A DNA stretch of 64,000 nt from Rhodocyclaceae bacterium (GTDB lineage: Bacteria > Pseudomonadota > Gammaproteobacteria > Burkholderiales > Rhodocyclaceae). The notes beneath the pieces were generated by a model. That model made no database searches. It saw nothing but the letters and a program-made list of their open reading frames with translations, and was not told where the DNA came from. Each line of letters starts with the position of its first letter. Positions within the stretch are counted from its first letter, which is position 1. The stretch spans positions 41,145 through 105,144 of the forward strand of contig JAHDYG010000013.1 in the NCBI GenBank assembly GCA_023383815.1, given 5' to 3'. A program made the translations under genes and the position numbers. Below are positions 12,625 through 23,119 of this stretch, piece by piece.

Positions 12625-13421
12625 TCGAATCTTCCCTGGATCATTTCCTGAAACTGCGGCGAATCCGAAAACCTGCCGCGGAGTTGCTCGGCATAGCTTG
12701 CAGCCGCTTCACGATTTCCGAGCCGGCGCTCCGTGCGCAGACCAAGCCACGCGGATTCTGCGGTCGGGTCGCGGCGCTGGTGCAGCTGGACGAGGTGACC
12801 GCGTGCGGTCGCATAGTCGCCCCGGCGATAGGCGATCCCGGCCAGATGATAGAGCGCCAGAGCATTGCCCGGGTCGACCGTGACCGCAAGCTGGAACTGC
12901 ACCCGTGCGGCCTCCTCGTTCTTGAGTCGCAGATGGCACAGGCCGGCATTGGCGTAGGGACGCGTCGCATGCCGGTAGTAGGGATTGGAGGCGGCCAGCG
13001 CGAGGAGCCGGAGCCCTTCCTGCTCCTCGCCGACCGAGCACAGGAACCATCCATAGCTGTTGTTGAAATCCGGATCGTTGGGCGCCACGCTCAAGGCCCG
13101 CTGGAAACTGGTGCGCGCGGCGCCGGTGTCGCCCACCATCATCAGCACCAGGCCCATCAGGTGATGCGCCGGTGGGTAGCCGGATTCATAGGCGAGCGCG
13201 TTGCGTGCCGCCTCGAGCGCCAGATCGTAGCGGCCGACCTCGAAATAGGCCATCCCGAGATCGACGTGCACCTTGGATCTACGCTGCGCGTCGGTCGTGG
13301 GATCTGCGTCGAGCATCGGCCGTTCCGCCGTCTGGACGCCTCCTCCGGGCGCCATGCCTGCGCAACCGGTCAGCGCCAGGGACCCGGCCACCGTCACCCA
13401 GAGTACGAATCTGCGCACCAT
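12621..13421 (-). CDS. pilW: Type IV pilus biogenesis/stability lipoprotein PilW (PilF)
   Basis: TPR lipoprotein needed for assembly of the PilQ secretin in the outer membrane. From the ATG at 13421 it is 266 residues with a signal peptide and lipobox LTGC (Cys at 20), followed by five to six TPR units (for example HVDLGMAYFEVGRYDLALEAAR). GGAGG sits seven bases before this ATG; an ATG two codons upstream is only one base from it and is less likely. The ATG overlaps the rlmN stop. PilW between rlmN and rodZ is the usual place in pseudomonads and betaproteobacteria. Confidence 0.93.
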   Translation of the reverse strand: MVRRFVLWVTVAGSLALTGCAGMAPGGGVQTAERPMLDADPTTDAQRRSKVHVDLGMAYFEVGRYDLALEAARNALAYESGYPPAHHLMGLVLMMVGDTGAARTSFQRALSVAPNDPDFNNSYGWFLCSVGEEQEGLRLLALAASNPYYRHATRPYANAGLCHLRLKNEEAARVQFQLAVTVDPGNALALYHLAGIAYRRGDYATARGHLVQLHQRRDPTAESAWLGLRTERRLGNREAAASYAEQLRGRFSDSPQFQEMIQGRFE

Positions 13422-14551
13422 CAGCATGCCTCCCTCGAAGCGTGAATCGGAACGGTTCGTCGTGTCCGGTCCTGCACCTGGCCGGCGAGCTGGCCACATG
13501 CGGCATCGACGTCCTCGCCGCGGGTGCGCCGCACCGTCGTGACGATTCCGGCGTCGACGAGGATACCTGCAAAACGCTGGATCCTCTGCTGCGGGCTGCG
13601 GCGAAACGGCGAGTCCGGGAACGGATTGAACGGAATCAGGTTGAACTTGCATGGCAGTCCGCGCACGAGCGACAGGAGCTGTCGCGCGTGCGCATCGCTG
13701 TCATTCACGCCGTCGAGCATCACGTACTCGAAGGTGATGAAGTCGCGCGGCGCACGTTCCAGATAGCGGGCACACGCTGCCATCAGTGCTTGCAGCGGAT
13801 ACTTGCGGTTGATCGGCACCAGCCGGTCGCGCAGCGCATCGTCTGGTGCGTGCAGCGAGACGGCCAGCGCAACCGGGCACTCTTCGCGCAGACGATCCAT
13901 CGCCGGGACGATGCCCGAGGTCGACACCGTCACGCGCCGACGGGAAAGGCCATAGGCGTAGTCATCGAGCATCACGCGCAACGCGACGAGTACGCTGTCG
14001 AAGTTCGCAAGCGGCTCTCCCATCCCCATCAGCACGACATTGCTGATGACGCGGCCATTGTCGCGCTCGTCTTCACCGCCGCCATCGCCCTGTGGATCAC
14101 GCGCGGCACCCAGCAGCCGGTTGGCCAGCCACAGTTGCCCGAGGATCTCTCCGGTTGCGAGGTTGCGGTTGAACCCCTGCTTGCCCGTCGAGCAGAACGC
14201 GCAATCGAGCGCGCAACCTGCCTGTGTCGAAATGCACAAGGTGCCGCGGGTCGCCTCCGGGATGAACACGGACTCGACCGCATTGCCCCCGCCCACGTCG
14301 AGCAGCCACTTGCGCGTTCCGTCGACCGAGACGGAATCGCGCATCACCGCAGGCGCGCGCACGCAGGCCTGCCCGGCGAGCCGCGCCCGCAGCGCCTTGG
14401 CGACGTCCGTCATTCGGTCGAACTCTGCGCAGCCTTCACGGTGCACCCAGCGCATGACCTGGCGGGCGCGAAAAGGCTTCTCGCCGAGCGATTCGAACCA
14501 GGTGGTCAGGCCGTCCAGGTCCAGATCCAGCAGATTGACCGGTGTGCTCAT
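13421..14551 (-). CDS. rlmN: 23S rRNA/tRNA adenine-C2 methyltransferase RlmN
   Basis: Radical-SAM enzyme that methylates C2 of A2503 in 23S rRNA and A37 in some tRNAs. The 376-residue protein carries the radical-SAM motif Cys113-X3-Cys117-X2-Cys120 (CALDCAFC) and conserved [10 protein letters not shown] and NLIPFNPFP segments. I chose the ATG at 14551 ([11 protein letters not shown]), which gives the normal length; the open frame upstream is proline/alanine-rich and overlaps the gap to ndk. A 52-base gap separates it from ndk. Confidence 0.97.
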   Translation of the reverse strand: MSTPVNLLDLDLDGLTTWFESLGEKPFRARQVMRWVHREGCAEFDRMTDVAKALRARLAGQACVRAPAVMRDSVSVDGTRKWLLDVGGGNAVESVFIPEATRGTLCISTQAGCALDCAFCSTGKQGFNRNLATGEILGQLWLANRLLGAARDPQGDGGGEDERDNGRVISNVVLMGMGEPLANFDSVLVALRVMLDDYAYGLSRRRVTVSTSGIVPAMDRLREECPVALAVSLHAPDDALRDRLVPINRKYPLQALMAACARYLERAPRDFITFEYVMLDGVNDSDAHARQLLSLVRGLPCKFNLIPFNPFPDSPFRRSPQQRIQRFAGILVDAGIVTTVRRTRGEDVDAACGQLAGQVQDRTRRTVPIHASREAC

Positions 14552-14603
14552 CGTATGTGGGGGCGCGGCGCTCCGTCGACCGGAGGCGCCGCATGCGTGC
14601 GCC

Positions 14604-15029
14604 TCAGCGCGCAAATACGTTCATGCCCGGAAAGAAGAAGGCGACTTCCACCGCCGCAGTTTCCGGGGCGTCCGAACCATGAACCGCGTTGGCGTCGATC
14701 GAGTCGGCAAAATCCGCACGGATCGTCCCCGGCGCGGCCTTCTTCGGATCGGTTGCGCCCATCAGCTCTCGGTTGAGCGCAATGGCGTTCTCGCCCTCGA
14801 GCACCTGGATCATCACCGGCCCGGACGTCATGAAGGACACGAGATCCTTGAAGAAGGGACGCTCCTTGTGCACCGCGTAGAACTGCCCCGCCTCACGCTC
14901 GGACAGATGCGCCATGCGCGCTGCTACGATCTTCAGGCCTGCGTTCTCGAAGCGCTGATAGATCTGGCCGATCACGTTCTTGGCCACGGCATCGGGCTTG
15001 ATGATGGAAAGGGTGCGTTCGATTGCCAT
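14604..15029 (-). CDS. ndk: Nucleoside diphosphate kinase
   Basis: Balances (d)NTP pools by moving the gamma-phosphate through a histidine intermediate. The 141-residue protein has [21 protein letters not shown] at the N-terminus and the active-site histidine His117 in NAVHGSD. Length and motif are standard. ndk is the most upstream gene of the long minus-strand run ending in purA, and a 128-base gap separates it from dctP, so a promoter for the run is expected there. Confidence 0.98.
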   Translation of the reverse strand: MAIERTLSIIKPDAVAKNVIGQIYQRFENAGLKIVAARMAHLSEREAGQFYAVHKERPFFKDLVSFMTSGPVMIQVLEGENAIALNRELMGATDPKKAAPGTIRADFADSIDANAVHGSDAPETAAVEVAFFFPGMNVFAR

Positions 15030-15079
15030 CTGCAAATGCTCCAAAGTTGCTATAGAGTGGATGAAAAGTAAAACGTTGC

Positions 15080-15088
15080 AGTTTAACA
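15080..15088 (-). promoter_or_regulatory. Candidate extended -10 promoter upstream of ndk
   Basis: The minus strand reads TGTTAAACT, a TGn extended -10, 51 bases before the ndk ATG. No convincing -35 was found at 16-18 bases. The 128-base gap between ndk and dctP shows nothing else. This is a weak call based on pattern and position only. Confidence 0.3.
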
Positions 15089-15157
15089 GAGAACGGGCAA
15101 CCACTCTTGAACGCCCGCGACGCGCGCGGACCCGTTCGTGGTTGCGCCGCGCCCTGC

Positions 15158-16174
15158 TCAGAATCGATCGGGATCGAAGCCCGTCTCCCGGTAGATCGCC
15201 TGGATGAGTTCGGGTCCGATACGTGCCGCCATGCTGCGGTGGACGGGGATCAGCGCACGCTTGAAGGCTCGCCGCCCGTCCGCGTCCAGTTCATGGATCT
15301 CGGTGGTCCCTGCAGCGCGGACCGCTTCGATGGCCCGCGCGTTTTCCTCTCGTGCAATCCGGTTCGCGTACACGCTTGCCTCCTCCAGTGCCTGCTCCAG
15401 TTGCCTGCGGATCGACCACGGCAGCGCATCCCAGAACCGCGCGTTGGTGATCACCGCATAGCCCAGATAGCCGTGGTCCGTGATCGTCAGATGCTTCTGC
15501 ACCTCGTGCATCCGCTGCGTGTAAAGGTTGGAGTGCGGATTCTCGGTTCCGTCTACGACTCCGATCCGGAGCGCCTGATAGACCTCCGAGAACGCCATCA
15601 TGTGAGGGATGGCGCCCAGGGCAAGCATCTGCTCCTCGAGCACTTTCGAGGCTTGAATGCGCATGCGCTTGCCATGCAGGTCTTCAGGCGTGCGGATCGG
15701 CGTATTGGCCGAGAACGACTTGAATCCGTTGTCCCAGAACGCCAGCCCCTTGATGCCGCGCGATTCGAGCGACGCGAGAAGACGCTTGCCGATGGGGCCG
15801 CGCGTGACCTTGGCCAGCGCCGCCTCGTCGTCGAAGATGTACGGCAGGTCGAACACCTCGAACTCTGTCACGCCAAGCACGCTGAATTTCGCCAGCGACG
15901 GGGCGAGCATCTGGACGGCACCCAGTTGCAGGGCCTCCATCTCCTCGCGGTCGCGATACAAGGAGCTGTTCGGATGGATCTCGACCTGCACGCGCCCCCC
16001 GGTCAGCGCCTCGGCACGCGCCCTGAAGAACTCGGCAGCCTTGCCCTTCGGGGTGTCGGGCGCCACCACGTGGCTGAAGCGGATCACCAGCGGATCGGCC
16101 GCCGGCGCCCGCGGCGCAAACGCTCCAAGCCCCGCCACGAGCGCCGCATACAGCAGCAGCATGCGATACTTCAT
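15158..16174 (-). CDS. dctP: TRAP transporter substrate-binding protein (DctP family)
   Basis: Periplasmic solute receptor of the TRAP type, which normally hands C4-dicarboxylates or related acids to a DctQM permease. The 338-residue protein has a signal peptide (cleavage near residue 25, after APRAPA) and the family pattern [49 protein letters not shown] and the Arg-bearing [15 protein letters not shown] precedes the ATG. It diverges from the sensor kinase at 16272 across a 97-base gap. No dctQ or dctM lies in the window, so either the permease is elsewhere or the protein mainly serves as a ligand sensor for the kinase. Confidence 0.92.
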   Translation of the reverse strand: MKYRMLLLYAALVAGLGAFAPRAPAADPLVIRFSHVVAPDTPKGKAAEFFRARAEALTGGRVQVEIHPNSSLYRDREEMEALQLGAVQMLAPSLAKFSVLGVTEFEVFDLPYIFDDEAALAKVTRGPIGKRLLASLESRGIKGLAFWDNGFKSFSANTPIRTPEDLHGKRMRIQASKVLEEQMLALGAIPHMMAFSEVYQALRIGVVDGTENPHSNLYTQRMHEVQKHLTITDHGYLGYAVITNARFWDALPWSIRRQLEQALEEASVYANRIAREENARAIEAVRAAGTTEIHELDADGRRAFKRALIPVHRSMAARIGPELIQAIYRETGFDPDRF

Positions 16175-16271
16175 CCAATTTCCTCCTGCGATCGGTCGTG
16201 CGCTCTGGCCCCTTCACGGCGAGCGCTACCGAACCCACTCCTTCGACCCCGACGCGCCACGGCGATTTCCA

Positions 16272-18251
16272 ATGGAGAAACCCGCCCCGAGTACCGCGAC
16301 GAACCCCACGACCTGGCAGTCGTGGCTACCCTTCATGGTCCTGGCCCTGTTCGTGGTCCTGATCGGCGTCCTGGTCTGGCTGACACGCGCGCACGATGAG
16401 GAATCCCAGCGCGCCACCCTGATCAGTGATGTGCTGTGGATGGAGCAGAACCTGCAGTTTCATCTGGACCGCAACGCAACCCAGCTTGCCCAGCTCGGCC
16501 CGGAGCTGGTGGTGCCCGAAATCAGCCCTCAAACCGACGCCAAGCTGCGTCAGTTGCTGCGGGCCGGGAGCGGGCTGGCGCGGATCATCTGGCTCGACCG
16601 CAATGGTACCGTACTGGGCGCCCTGCCGCCGCTCAGCGATGATCACCTGATCGGCGAATCGCTCGGCGCAGTGCCTGCGCAGTCGATCTTCCGTCTCGCG
16701 CGGAGCATGGGCCGACCGGTGTACGGCCCCGTCTATGAAATTGCGGGAGGCGCCCACCAGTTCGAGGTCCACGTTCCGACTTTCACCGACGCAGGCTTGC
16801 TCGGCGTCACCGTCGGCGTCTACTCCCTGCAGGATCTCGTCCTGCGCGAACTTCCCTGGTGGTTCTCGGAACGCTATCGCGTGAGCGTGCTCGATGCCGA
16901 AGGACGCGAGATCGCGGCGAAGTCCAAGGTCGCACCGCTGTCGGACCGCCAGAGCTACACGATGGCCTTCGATCCGCCCGGGCACGGGCTGCTGGTCCAG
17001 ATCACGGCCTACCGGGGCGAGATCCGCTGGATTCCGGTCCTCCTGGTCGCATCCATCGTCCTGCTCGGCAGCATCATCGTCTGGACCATCATCCAGCTAC
17101 GCCTGCAGCTGGCGCGGCGACTCGCTGCCGAGCAGGCGCTGCGCGGCGAGACCCAGTTCCGGAAGGCGATGGAAGACTCCTTGCTGACGGGCCTGCGCGC
17201 GCGAGACCTCGACGGCCGCATCACCTACGTGAATCCGGCCTTCTGCCGGATGGTCGGCTACAGCGCGGAAGAGCTCATCGGAAAACTGCCGCCGATGCCC
17301 TACTGGGATCCGGATCATATCGACCGGACCCAGGAGGTTCATGACATGATCCTCGCCGGAGAGGGACCCAGCGAGGGCGTCGAGCTGCGGCTGAGGAGAA
17401 AGAGCGGAGAGCAGATCGACACCCTCATCTTCGAAGCACCGCTCATCGATGCCGAAGGGCGTCACACCGGCTGGATGGGCTCGATGCTCGACATCACGGA
17501 ACAGAAGCGCACGCGCGAACTTGCGCGCCAGCAGGACGAGCGCCTCCAGGCCACCTCGCGCCTGATCACGATGGGCGAGATGGCCTCCACCCTCGCACAC
17601 GAGCTGAACCAGCCGCTGGCAGCAATCTCGAGTTACAACACCGGGTGCCTCAATTGTCTGGCCGACGGCACGGCCGACCCCGAGGAACTGCGGGAGATCC
17701 ACGAGAAACTGGGGCGCCAGGCGCGTCGCGCAGGAGAGATCATCCGCCGCGTGCACGACTTCGTTCGCCGCTCCGAACCGAAGCGCGAACCGCTCGACGT
17801 CAACGCGATCATCCGCGATGCGGTCGGGCTGATGGAGGCCGACACGCGCAAGCGGCGCATGCGCATCCGGATCGACCTGGCTCCACGGCTGCCCGAGATC
17901 GCAGCCGATCCGGTGATGATCGAACAGACCATCGTCAACCTCGTGCGCAACGGCATGGACGCGATGGAGGACAATCCCCGCGAACGGCGGACCGTCCAGA
18001 TCATGTCGGGAGAGGAAGGCGGCCAGGTCATCGTCCGGATTGCGGATCAGGGCAAGGGTATCGAGCCCGACACGGCCCGCCGCCTGTTCGAGCCTTTTTT
18101 CTCGACGAAGCAGGAAGGAATGGGCATGGGTCTCAACATCTGCCGGTCGATCGCCGAGCTGCACCACGGACGTCTCGGTTTCGAAGCGAATCCCGACGGT
18201 GGTACGATCTTCGTGCTGTCCCTTCCGATCGAATCACGGCCATCGACCTGA
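16272..18251 (+). CDS. dctS: PAS-containing sensor histidine kinase (DctS-like)
   Basis: Membrane sensor kinase likely to control dicarboxylate uptake. The 659-residue protein has two transmembrane helices (about residues 18-40 and 253-276) flanking a periplasmic Cache-like domain, a PAS domain (about 295-415, RITYVNPAFCRMVGYSAEEL), the dimerisation/phosphoacceptor box with His443 (LAHELNQP), and a HATPase domain with an N box (VNLVRNGMDAM) and G boxes (DQGKGI, GMGMGLNI). The start at 16272 removes an unrelated upstream extension antisense to dctP. It precedes its response regulator by 14 bases. The ligand is inferred only from the neighbouring dctP. Confidence 0.9.
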   Translation: MEKPAPSTATNPTTWQSWLPFMVLALFVVLIGVLVWLTRAHDEESQRATLISDVLWMEQNLQFHLDRNATQLAQLGPELVVPEISPQTDAKLRQLLRAGSGLARIIWLDRNGTVLGALPPLSDDHLIGESLGAVPAQSIFRLARSMGRPVYGPVYEIAGGAHQFEVHVPTFTDAGLLGVTVGVYSLQDLVLRELPWWFSERYRVSVLDAEGREIAAKSKVAPLSDRQSYTMAFDPPGHGLLVQITAYRGEIRWIPVLLVASIVLLGSIIVWTIIQLRLQLARRLAAEQALRGETQFRKAMEDSLLTGLRARDLDGRITYVNPAFCRMVGYSAEELIGKLPPMPYWDPDHIDRTQEVHDMILAGEGPSEGVELRLRRKSGEQIDTLIFEAPLIDAEGRHTGWMGSMLDITEQKRTRELARQQDERLQATSRLITMGEMASTLAHELNQPLAAISSYNTGCLNCLADGTADPEELREIHEKLGRQARRAGEIIRRVHDFVRRSEPKREPLDVNAIIRDAVGLMEADTRKRRMRIRIDLAPRLPEIAADPVMIEQTIVNLVRNGMDAMEDNPRERRTVQIMSGEEGGQVIVRIADQGKGIEPDTARRLFEPFFSTKQEGMGMGLNICRSIAELHHGRLGFEANPDGGTIFVLSLPIESRPST

Positions 18252-18265
18252 ACCCCGGACCTGCC

Positions 18266-18877
18266 ATGACCGAAGCACGCGCCCACGTGATCGACGACGA
18301 CGAAGCCATCCGCGATGCCCTGCACTGGCTTCTGAAGACCCGCAAGGTCCCCTGCACGACCTGGGCGAGCGGCGAAGCCTTTCTCGAAGCGCTGCAACCG
18401 GACTGGAGCGGATGCGCAGTACTCGACATCCGGATGGACGGGATGAGCGGGCTTGAATGCTTCGACGCGCTGCGCGCCCGCGGTAACACGCTGCCGGTGG
18501 TCTTCATCACCGGCCACGGCGACGTGCCGATGGCCGTGTCCGCACTCAAGAAGGGCGCCTTCGACTTCATCGAAAAGCCGTTCAACGACAGCGACCTCGT
18601 CACGGTCGTACAGCGGGCGATGGAAAGCGACGCGGCGCGGCGCAGCGCCGCGACCCTGCGCCAGGAGATCGGCGCCCGGCTCGCCCTGCTGACCGCGCGC
18701 GAGCGCGAAGTCATGGATCTGATCCTGGAGGGCAAGTACAACAAGGTGATCGCGGATCAGCTCGACATCTCGATGCGTACTGTCGAGGCGCACCGCTCGA
18801 AGGTCTTCGAAAAAATGGAAGTGCGATCTGCCGTCGAACTCGCTCAACTGCTCAAGCTCCACAGCGGGAGTCACTGA
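18266..18877 (+). CDS. dctR: FixJ/LuxR-type response regulator (DctR-like)
   Basis: Partner of the kinase at 16272-18251. The 203-residue protein has a receiver domain with acidic residues Asp10-Asp12, phosphoacceptor Asp54 (VLDIRMDGMSG), a conserved Thr in FITGHGDVPMAV and Lys in EKPFNDSDLV, followed by a LuxR-type helix-turn-helix (about 140-195, LTAREREVMDLI and ISMRTVEAHRSKVFEKM). The last 26 bases overlap the end of tilS on the other strand. Expected targets are dctP and any dctQM genes; no binding site could be assigned in the 97-base dctP/dctS gap. Confidence 0.93.
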   Translation: MTEARAHVIDDDEAIRDALHWLLKTRKVPCTTWASGEAFLEALQPDWSGCAVLDIRMDGMSGLECFDALRARGNTLPVVFITGHGDVPMAVSALKKGAFDFIEKPFNDSDLVTVVQRAMESDAARRSAATLRQEIGARLALLTAREREVMDLILEGKYNKVIADQLDISMRTVEAHRSKVFEKMEVRSAVELAQLLKLHSGSH

Positions 18878-20222
18878 TCCACCCGTGCTCCCCTGGCATC
18901 CAGCGGGGCAGCATCCCACCCGCCCCGACGGGGCAAGCCCAGTCTGCCGCAAGCCCGATCCCGCCGATCCAGACGGCCTCCGTTCCCACCTGCAGCACCG
19001 GAAGGCGGTCGCGCAACCACTCCGGTACGCCGGCTTCCTGACACAGGTTCTTGAAGGTTCGGGTCGGCCGATCGGCGTGCACGCGCATTACCAGTCCCGG
19101 CCACCGGGGCACCAGGGACACTGGTTGGCCCATCAACCGATCCGTCGCGACGCCCGATCCATTCTGAGACTCGAAGCGCACCGTACCGTCTCCCCAGCAC
19201 AGTTGCGCCTCACCGGCCCACCGAACCGGCTGCACGCTTCGGATCTCGAACGGCTCGAGCCAGAATCGATCGCGATAGACGCAACAGGCCAGTCTGCCGA
19301 GCCGAAAGCGTAGCGGCCGGCCACCGATCTGCGTCAACTGCCGGACGACCTCGCTCAGGTGCTCATGCGACGGCGATTCTGCACCAGCACGCGCGATTTC
19401 GTGACGCAACAGATTGCGTAGCCGGGCCTCGGGCAACCCGAGCAATGCAACGCGCGAGAGCGAATCCCCACCGCAGGCGGCCCGATCGATGCGAGCCAGG
19501 TCCTCGAGCAACCCCTCGGTTTCGCGAAACAGTGCGGCAGCCCGCCCGAGCGTTCTGGCCGCCCCTGGAAACGACGTTTCGATCCGCGGCAGGATCTCGT
19601 GCCTCAACCAGTTACGCGCATGCTTGCGGTCCAGGTTGCTCTCGTCCTCGATCCACTCAAGGCCGCGCGCATGCGCACAGGCCCGGATCGCATTGCGCGG
19701 CACCGCCAGCAAAGGGCGAAGCCGGCCGGGAGCACCCGTTTCGTACGCGGCCATCGCGGCCGCACCCCGCACCCCGCACCCCCGCAGGAGGCGGAACAGC
19801 AAGGTCTCGGCCTGATCCTCCCGATGATGTCCATACGCCAGCCAGTCGGCCGGCAACCGCCTCAACACGCCATGGCGCAGCTTGCGCGCAGCGGCCTCGA
19901 ATCCCTCGTCCGCGCACTCGGGAACCGTCACCGCAAGCGCGTGAAACCCGATCCCCCTCCGTGCGCACAGATCGGCACAGAACTCGCTCCAGGCATCGGC
20001 ATTCGGACTGATGCCGTGGTGAACGTGGGCTGCACTGAGGACGTAACCAAAGCGCTCCTGCAACCGCTGCATCAGGTCGAGGAGGACGACGGAATCGAGC
20101 CCTCCGCTCAGCGCAACACAAACCCTCTGAGCCGGCCGCACGCCGGCACGGCTCAGGACCTGCGCCGCCGCATCGATCGGATCCGGATCAGGCCGCGGCG
20201 CCCTGGTCCTTGAATCGACCAT
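18852..20222 (-). CDS. tilS: tRNA(Ile)-lysidine synthetase TilS
   Basis: Modifies C34 of the CAU-anticodon tRNA-Ile to lysidine so that it reads AUA. The 456-residue protein has the PP-loop ATP site SGGLDS at 39-44, [14 protein letters not shown] and [19 protein letters not shown], and C-terminal TilS domains. Its ATG at 20222 lies 35 bases inside accA, so the two genes overlap in different frames, and its last 26 bases overlap the convergent dctR gene. The accA-tilS order is common in betaproteobacteria. Confidence 0.96.
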   Translation of the reverse strand: MVDSRTRAPRPDPDPIDAAAQVLSRAGVRPAQRVCVALSGGLDSVVLLDLMQRLQERFGYVLSAAHVHHGISPNADAWSEFCADLCARRGIGFHALAVTVPECADEGFEAAARKLRHGVLRRLPADWLAYGHHREDQAETLLFRLLRGCGVRGAAAMAAYETGAPGRLRPLLAVPRNAIRACAHARGLEWIEDESNLDRKHARNWLRHEILPRIETSFPGAARTLGRAAALFRETEGLLEDLARIDRAACGGDSLSRVALLGLPEARLRNLLRHEIARAGAESPSHEHLSEVVRQLTQIGGRPLRFRLGRLACCVYRDRFWLEPFEIRSVQPVRWAGEAQLCWGDGTVRFESQNGSGVATDRLMGQPVSLVPRWPGLVMRVHADRPTRTFKNLCQEAGVPEWLRDRLPVLQVGTEAVWIGGIGLAADWACPVGAGGMLPRWMPGEHGWISDSRCGA

Positions 20223-21159
20223 GATTCATCAGACGTTCGAACCGGCGTTCGACCAGTTCGGCCGGGCTCAGGTCCGACACTTGCCGCAGCGCATCCTGCA
20301 AAGCCCGTTTCAAGGTCTCGGCCATCGCAGTATGGTCGCGATGCGCGCCCCCGACCGGCTCGGCGACAACGCGGTCGATCAGACCCAGCGACTCCAGACG
20401 CGACGCTGTGATGCCCATCGACTCCGCGGCAATCGCAGCCTTCTCGGCGCTCTTCCAGAGGATGGATGCACACCCTTCCGGCGAAATCACCGAATAGGTC
20501 GCGTACTGGAGCATCAGGACCTGATCGCCGACGGCGATCGCGAGCGCCCCGCCCGAGCCCCCTTCCCCGATCACGGTCGAGATGATGGGCACCTTGAGTT
20601 CCGCCATCACATATAGATTGCGGCCGATCGCCTCGGACTGCCCGCGCTCCTCGGCACCGATTCCTGGATAGGCACCCGGCGTATCGACGAAGGTGAATAC
20701 CGGCAGATTGAATTTTTCCGCCATCTGCATCAGCCGCAAGGCCTTGCGGTAGCCTTCGGGCCGCGGCATGCCGAAGTTGCGCTGGATCTTCTCGCGCGTG
20801 TCCCGCCCCTTCTGGTGACCGATCACGACGCATGAGCTGCCGTTGAAGCGCGCCAGCCCGCCGACGATCGCCTTGTCGTCGGCAAACGCGCGATCCCCGT
20901 GCAGCTCCTCGAAATCGGTGAAGATCAGCCGGGCGTAGTCGAGCGTGTAGGGTCGTTGCGGATGGCGTGCGACCTGTGCGATCTGCCACGGGGTCAGTTT
21001 GGCGTACAGATCCTTCGTCAGGGACAGGCTCTTGCTTTCGAGGCGCTCGATCTCGCCAGAGATGTCCACGGCCGGATCGTCCTGCACGAAACGAAGCTGT
21101 TCGATCTTCGCTTCGAGTTCGGAAATCGGCTGTTCGAAGTCAAGAAAAGTGGTCTTCAT
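20188..21159 (-). CDS. accA: Acetyl-CoA carboxylase carboxyltransferase subunit alpha
   Basis: Together with AccD transfers the carboxyl group from carboxybiotin on AccB to acetyl-CoA, giving malonyl-CoA for fatty acid synthesis. The 323-residue protein starts [19 protein letters not shown] and contains [37 protein letters not shown] and [14 protein letters not shown] used the ATG at 21159, the family start; the open frame upstream has no likeness. It is separate from accBC at 63021 onwards, as usual. Overlap with tilS indicates co-translation. Confidence 0.97.
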   Translation of the reverse strand: MKTTFLDFEQPISELEAKIEQLRFVQDDPAVDISGEIERLESKSLSLTKDLYAKLTPWQIAQVARHPQRPYTLDYARLIFTDFEELHGDRAFADDKAIVGGLARFNGSSCVVIGHQKGRDTREKIQRNFGMPRPEGYRKALRLMQMAEKFNLPVFTFVDTPGAYPGIGAEERGQSEAIGRNLYVMAELKVPIISTVIGEGGSGGALAIAVGDQVLMLQYATYSVISPEGCASILWKSAEKAAIAAESMGITASRLESLGLIDRVVAEPVGGAHRDHTAMAETLKRALQDALRQVSDLSPAELVERRFERLMNHGRFKDQGAAA

Positions 21160-21237
21160 CGCTGCCCGGCCCCGGCATGAAAGTGCGCAATTGTACCCGC
21201 TCCCGCATTCACGTGCGGCAGCCTCCCAGGAAACACG

Positions 21238-21259
21238 ACGGGCGCCCACAGGCGCCCGT
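21238..21259 (-). terminator. Hairpin terminator after the YccA-like gene
   Basis: A perfect 9-bp stem (ACGGGCGCC / GGCGCCCGT) with a 4-base loop lies 45 bases after the stop of the gene at 21304-21969. On the minus strand it is followed by CGTGTTTCC, a weak T-rich tail. It separates that gene from accA, so accA-tilS should have its own promoter in 21160-21237. Confidence 0.6.
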
Positions 21260-21303
21260 CCGGTCAGACTGCATGCCGTTCGACCCGCAACGGCAGCTCA
21301 CAT

Positions 21304-21969
21304 CTACTCGTTGTTGAACACGCCGAGCAGGTGCAGCAGGCTCGTAAAGAGGTTGTAGATCGAGACGTACAAGGTCACCGTCGCCATGATGTAGTTCGTC
21401 TCGCCCCCATGGATGATCGCGCTCGTCTGATACAGGATCAGCCCCGCCATCAGCAGGACGAACATCGCCGACACGGCGAGCGAAAGCCCTGGAATCGAGA
21501 AGAAGATGGCACCCAGCCCGGCAAGGAAGGCCACCAGGATGCCGACCATGAGGAAGCCCCCCATGAACGAAAAATCCTTGCGGGTGGTCAGCGCATAGCC
21601 GGACAGCGCGAGGAAGATCGCTGCCGTGCCGCCCATCGCCTGCATCACGATCGCGTGGCCATTGGGCAGCGCCAGATAGGCCGACAGGATCGGCCCCAGG
21701 GTGTAACCCATGAAACCGGTCAGCGCGAAGACCGACACCACACCACCTGCGCTGTTGCGCAGCTTCGTGGTCAGGAACAACAGGCCGAAATACCCCACCA
21801 GCGTGATGATCAGGCCAGGGTGGGGCAAACGCAGCGCCATCGACACCGCCGCAACGACCGCCGAGAACGCGAGCGTCATCGACAGCAGGATGTAGGTATT
21901 GCGAATGACCTTGTTGGTGGCAAGAACCGATGCTTCGGCACGGTTCATCGTGAGAGTACGGTTTTCCAT
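21304..21969 (-). CDS. Bax inhibitor-1/YccA family membrane protein
   Basis: A 221-residue integral membrane protein with about seven transmembrane helices and a short polar N-terminus (MENRTLTMNRAEASVLATNK). Segments such as VIRNTYILLSMTLAFSA, FGLLFLTTKLRNS and GGETNYIMATVTLYVSIYN are typical of the YccA branch of the BI-1 family. In E. coli YccA interacts with FtsH and protects jammed SecY; the same role is only inferred. A strong AGGAGG precedes the ATG. It diverges from the LysR regulator at 22218 across 248 bases. Confidence 0.92.
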   Translation of the reverse strand: MENRTLTMNRAEASVLATNKVIRNTYILLSMTLAFSAVVAAVSMALRLPHPGLIITLVGYFGLLFLTTKLRNSAGGVVSVFALTGFMGYTLGPILSAYLALPNGHAIVMQAMGGTAAIFLALSGYALTTRKDFSFMGGFLMVGILVAFLAGLGAIFFSIPGLSLAVSAMFVLLMAGLILYQTSAIIHGGETNYIMATVTLYVSIYNLFTSLLHLLGVFNNE

Positions 21970-22217
21970 GTAAGGATGTCCTCCTGTTCCTGCAAGTTCG
22001 CACCGGGCAGCTCAAGCACGCCACCGCGGCACGTGAATCGATGAACAACGAATGATGGCTGGATCGCGGCCCGCACATCCGGCCGCGCATGACACCGTGC
22101 ATGCTAAGGCTAAGACTGTTCGATAATATACGAGTTCATCGGAATTTAGATCCGGATTTTTCGAAGTGTCGGGATGTCGGTTCCCGGCACTGCCGCCTCC
22201 CTCCAACGACCCGATCC

Positions 22218-23108
22218 ATGCTCAACTACAAGCAGCTCCATCACTTCTGGAACGTTGCTCGCGCCGGCGGCATCGTCCGCGCGAGCGAGCGCTCGGGTCT
22301 GGCGCCTCAGACCCTGAGCGGCCAGATCGCCGCCCTCGAAGCCAGCCTGGGGGTGACCCTCTTTCGCCGTCAGGGCCGCCGTCTGGCCCTGACCGAGACC
22401 GGCCAGGTCGTCCTCACCTATGCCGAGGAAATCTTCCGCACCGGATCGGAACTGGAGGAAGCCTTGCGCAACCGCGCGAGCGGCCGCGCCATCCCCTTCC
22501 GCGTAGGCATCGCCGACGTGGTGCCGAAGACCATCGCCTGGCGCCTGCTCGCTCCGGCGATGGCGATCACGCAACCGCTCCGGATCGTCTGCCGCGAGAA
22601 CAAACTCGAACGCCTGCTCGGAGAGCTGGCCATCCACAACCTCGATGTCGTTCTGGCCGACAGCCCGGTTCCCGGCCACATGGACGTGCGCGGCTACAGC
22701 CACAAGCTCACCGAGTCCGCCGTCGCACTGTTCGCCGCGCCCTCATTGGCCGACAGCCTCACATCGCCTTTTCCGGAATGCCTGGATCGTGCGCCGATGC
22801 TGCTGCCAAGCGCGGAGGCAGCGCTGCGCCCACCGCTCATGCGCTGGTTCGAAAACCGGCGCGTCGCGCCACGGGTGGTCGGCGAATTCGATGACAGCGC
22901 CCTGATGAAATCCTTCGGCGAAGCCGGCGCCGGGCTCTTCCCCGCACCCGAGCTCATCGCCGACGAAGTGTGCAGACAGTACGGCGTCCGCAAGCTTGGC
23001 GTTCTGTCGGGCCTGACGGATTCCTACTATGCGATCTCGGTGGAGCGACGCCTGACCCACCCCGCCACGCTTGCGATCAGCGAGGCCGCCCGCCCGCACT
23101 CCGGATGA
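22218..23108 (+). CDS. nhaR: LysR-type regulator of the NhaR class
   Basis: A 296-residue LysR-family regulator. The N-terminal helix-turn-helix (residues about 1-60: [19 protein letters not shown] ... [18 protein letters not shown]) and the [15 protein letters not shown] wing match NhaR, the sodium- and stress-responsive activator of nhaA. No nhaA antiporter gene is adjacent. Because it diverges from the YccA-like gene, that gene is a possible target. The start is the ATG at 22218; a longer open frame upstream lacks LysR likeness. The 248-base divergent gap includes an AT-rich patch at about 22118-22165, unusual for this GC-rich DNA, where LysR sites could lie. Confidence 0.85.
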   Translation: MLNYKQLHHFWNVARAGGIVRASERSGLAPQTLSGQIAALEASLGVTLFRRQGRRLALTETGQVVLTYAEEIFRTGSELEEALRNRASGRAIPFRVGIADVVPKTIAWRLLAPAMAITQPLRIVCRENKLERLLGELAIHNLDVVLADSPVPGHMDVRGYSHKLTESAVALFAAPSLADSLTSPFPECLDRAPMLLPSAEAALRPPLMRWFENRRVAPRVVGEFDDSALMKSFGEAGAGLFPAPELIADEVCRQYGVRKLGVLSGLTDSYYAISVERRLTHPATLAISEAARPHSG

Positions 23109-23119
23109 ACCCTGGGGCA

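Noticed and set aside
18852..18877. 26-base overlap of dctR and tilS ends
   Set aside because: Convergent tail overlaps of this size are common, and both reading frames are well supported.
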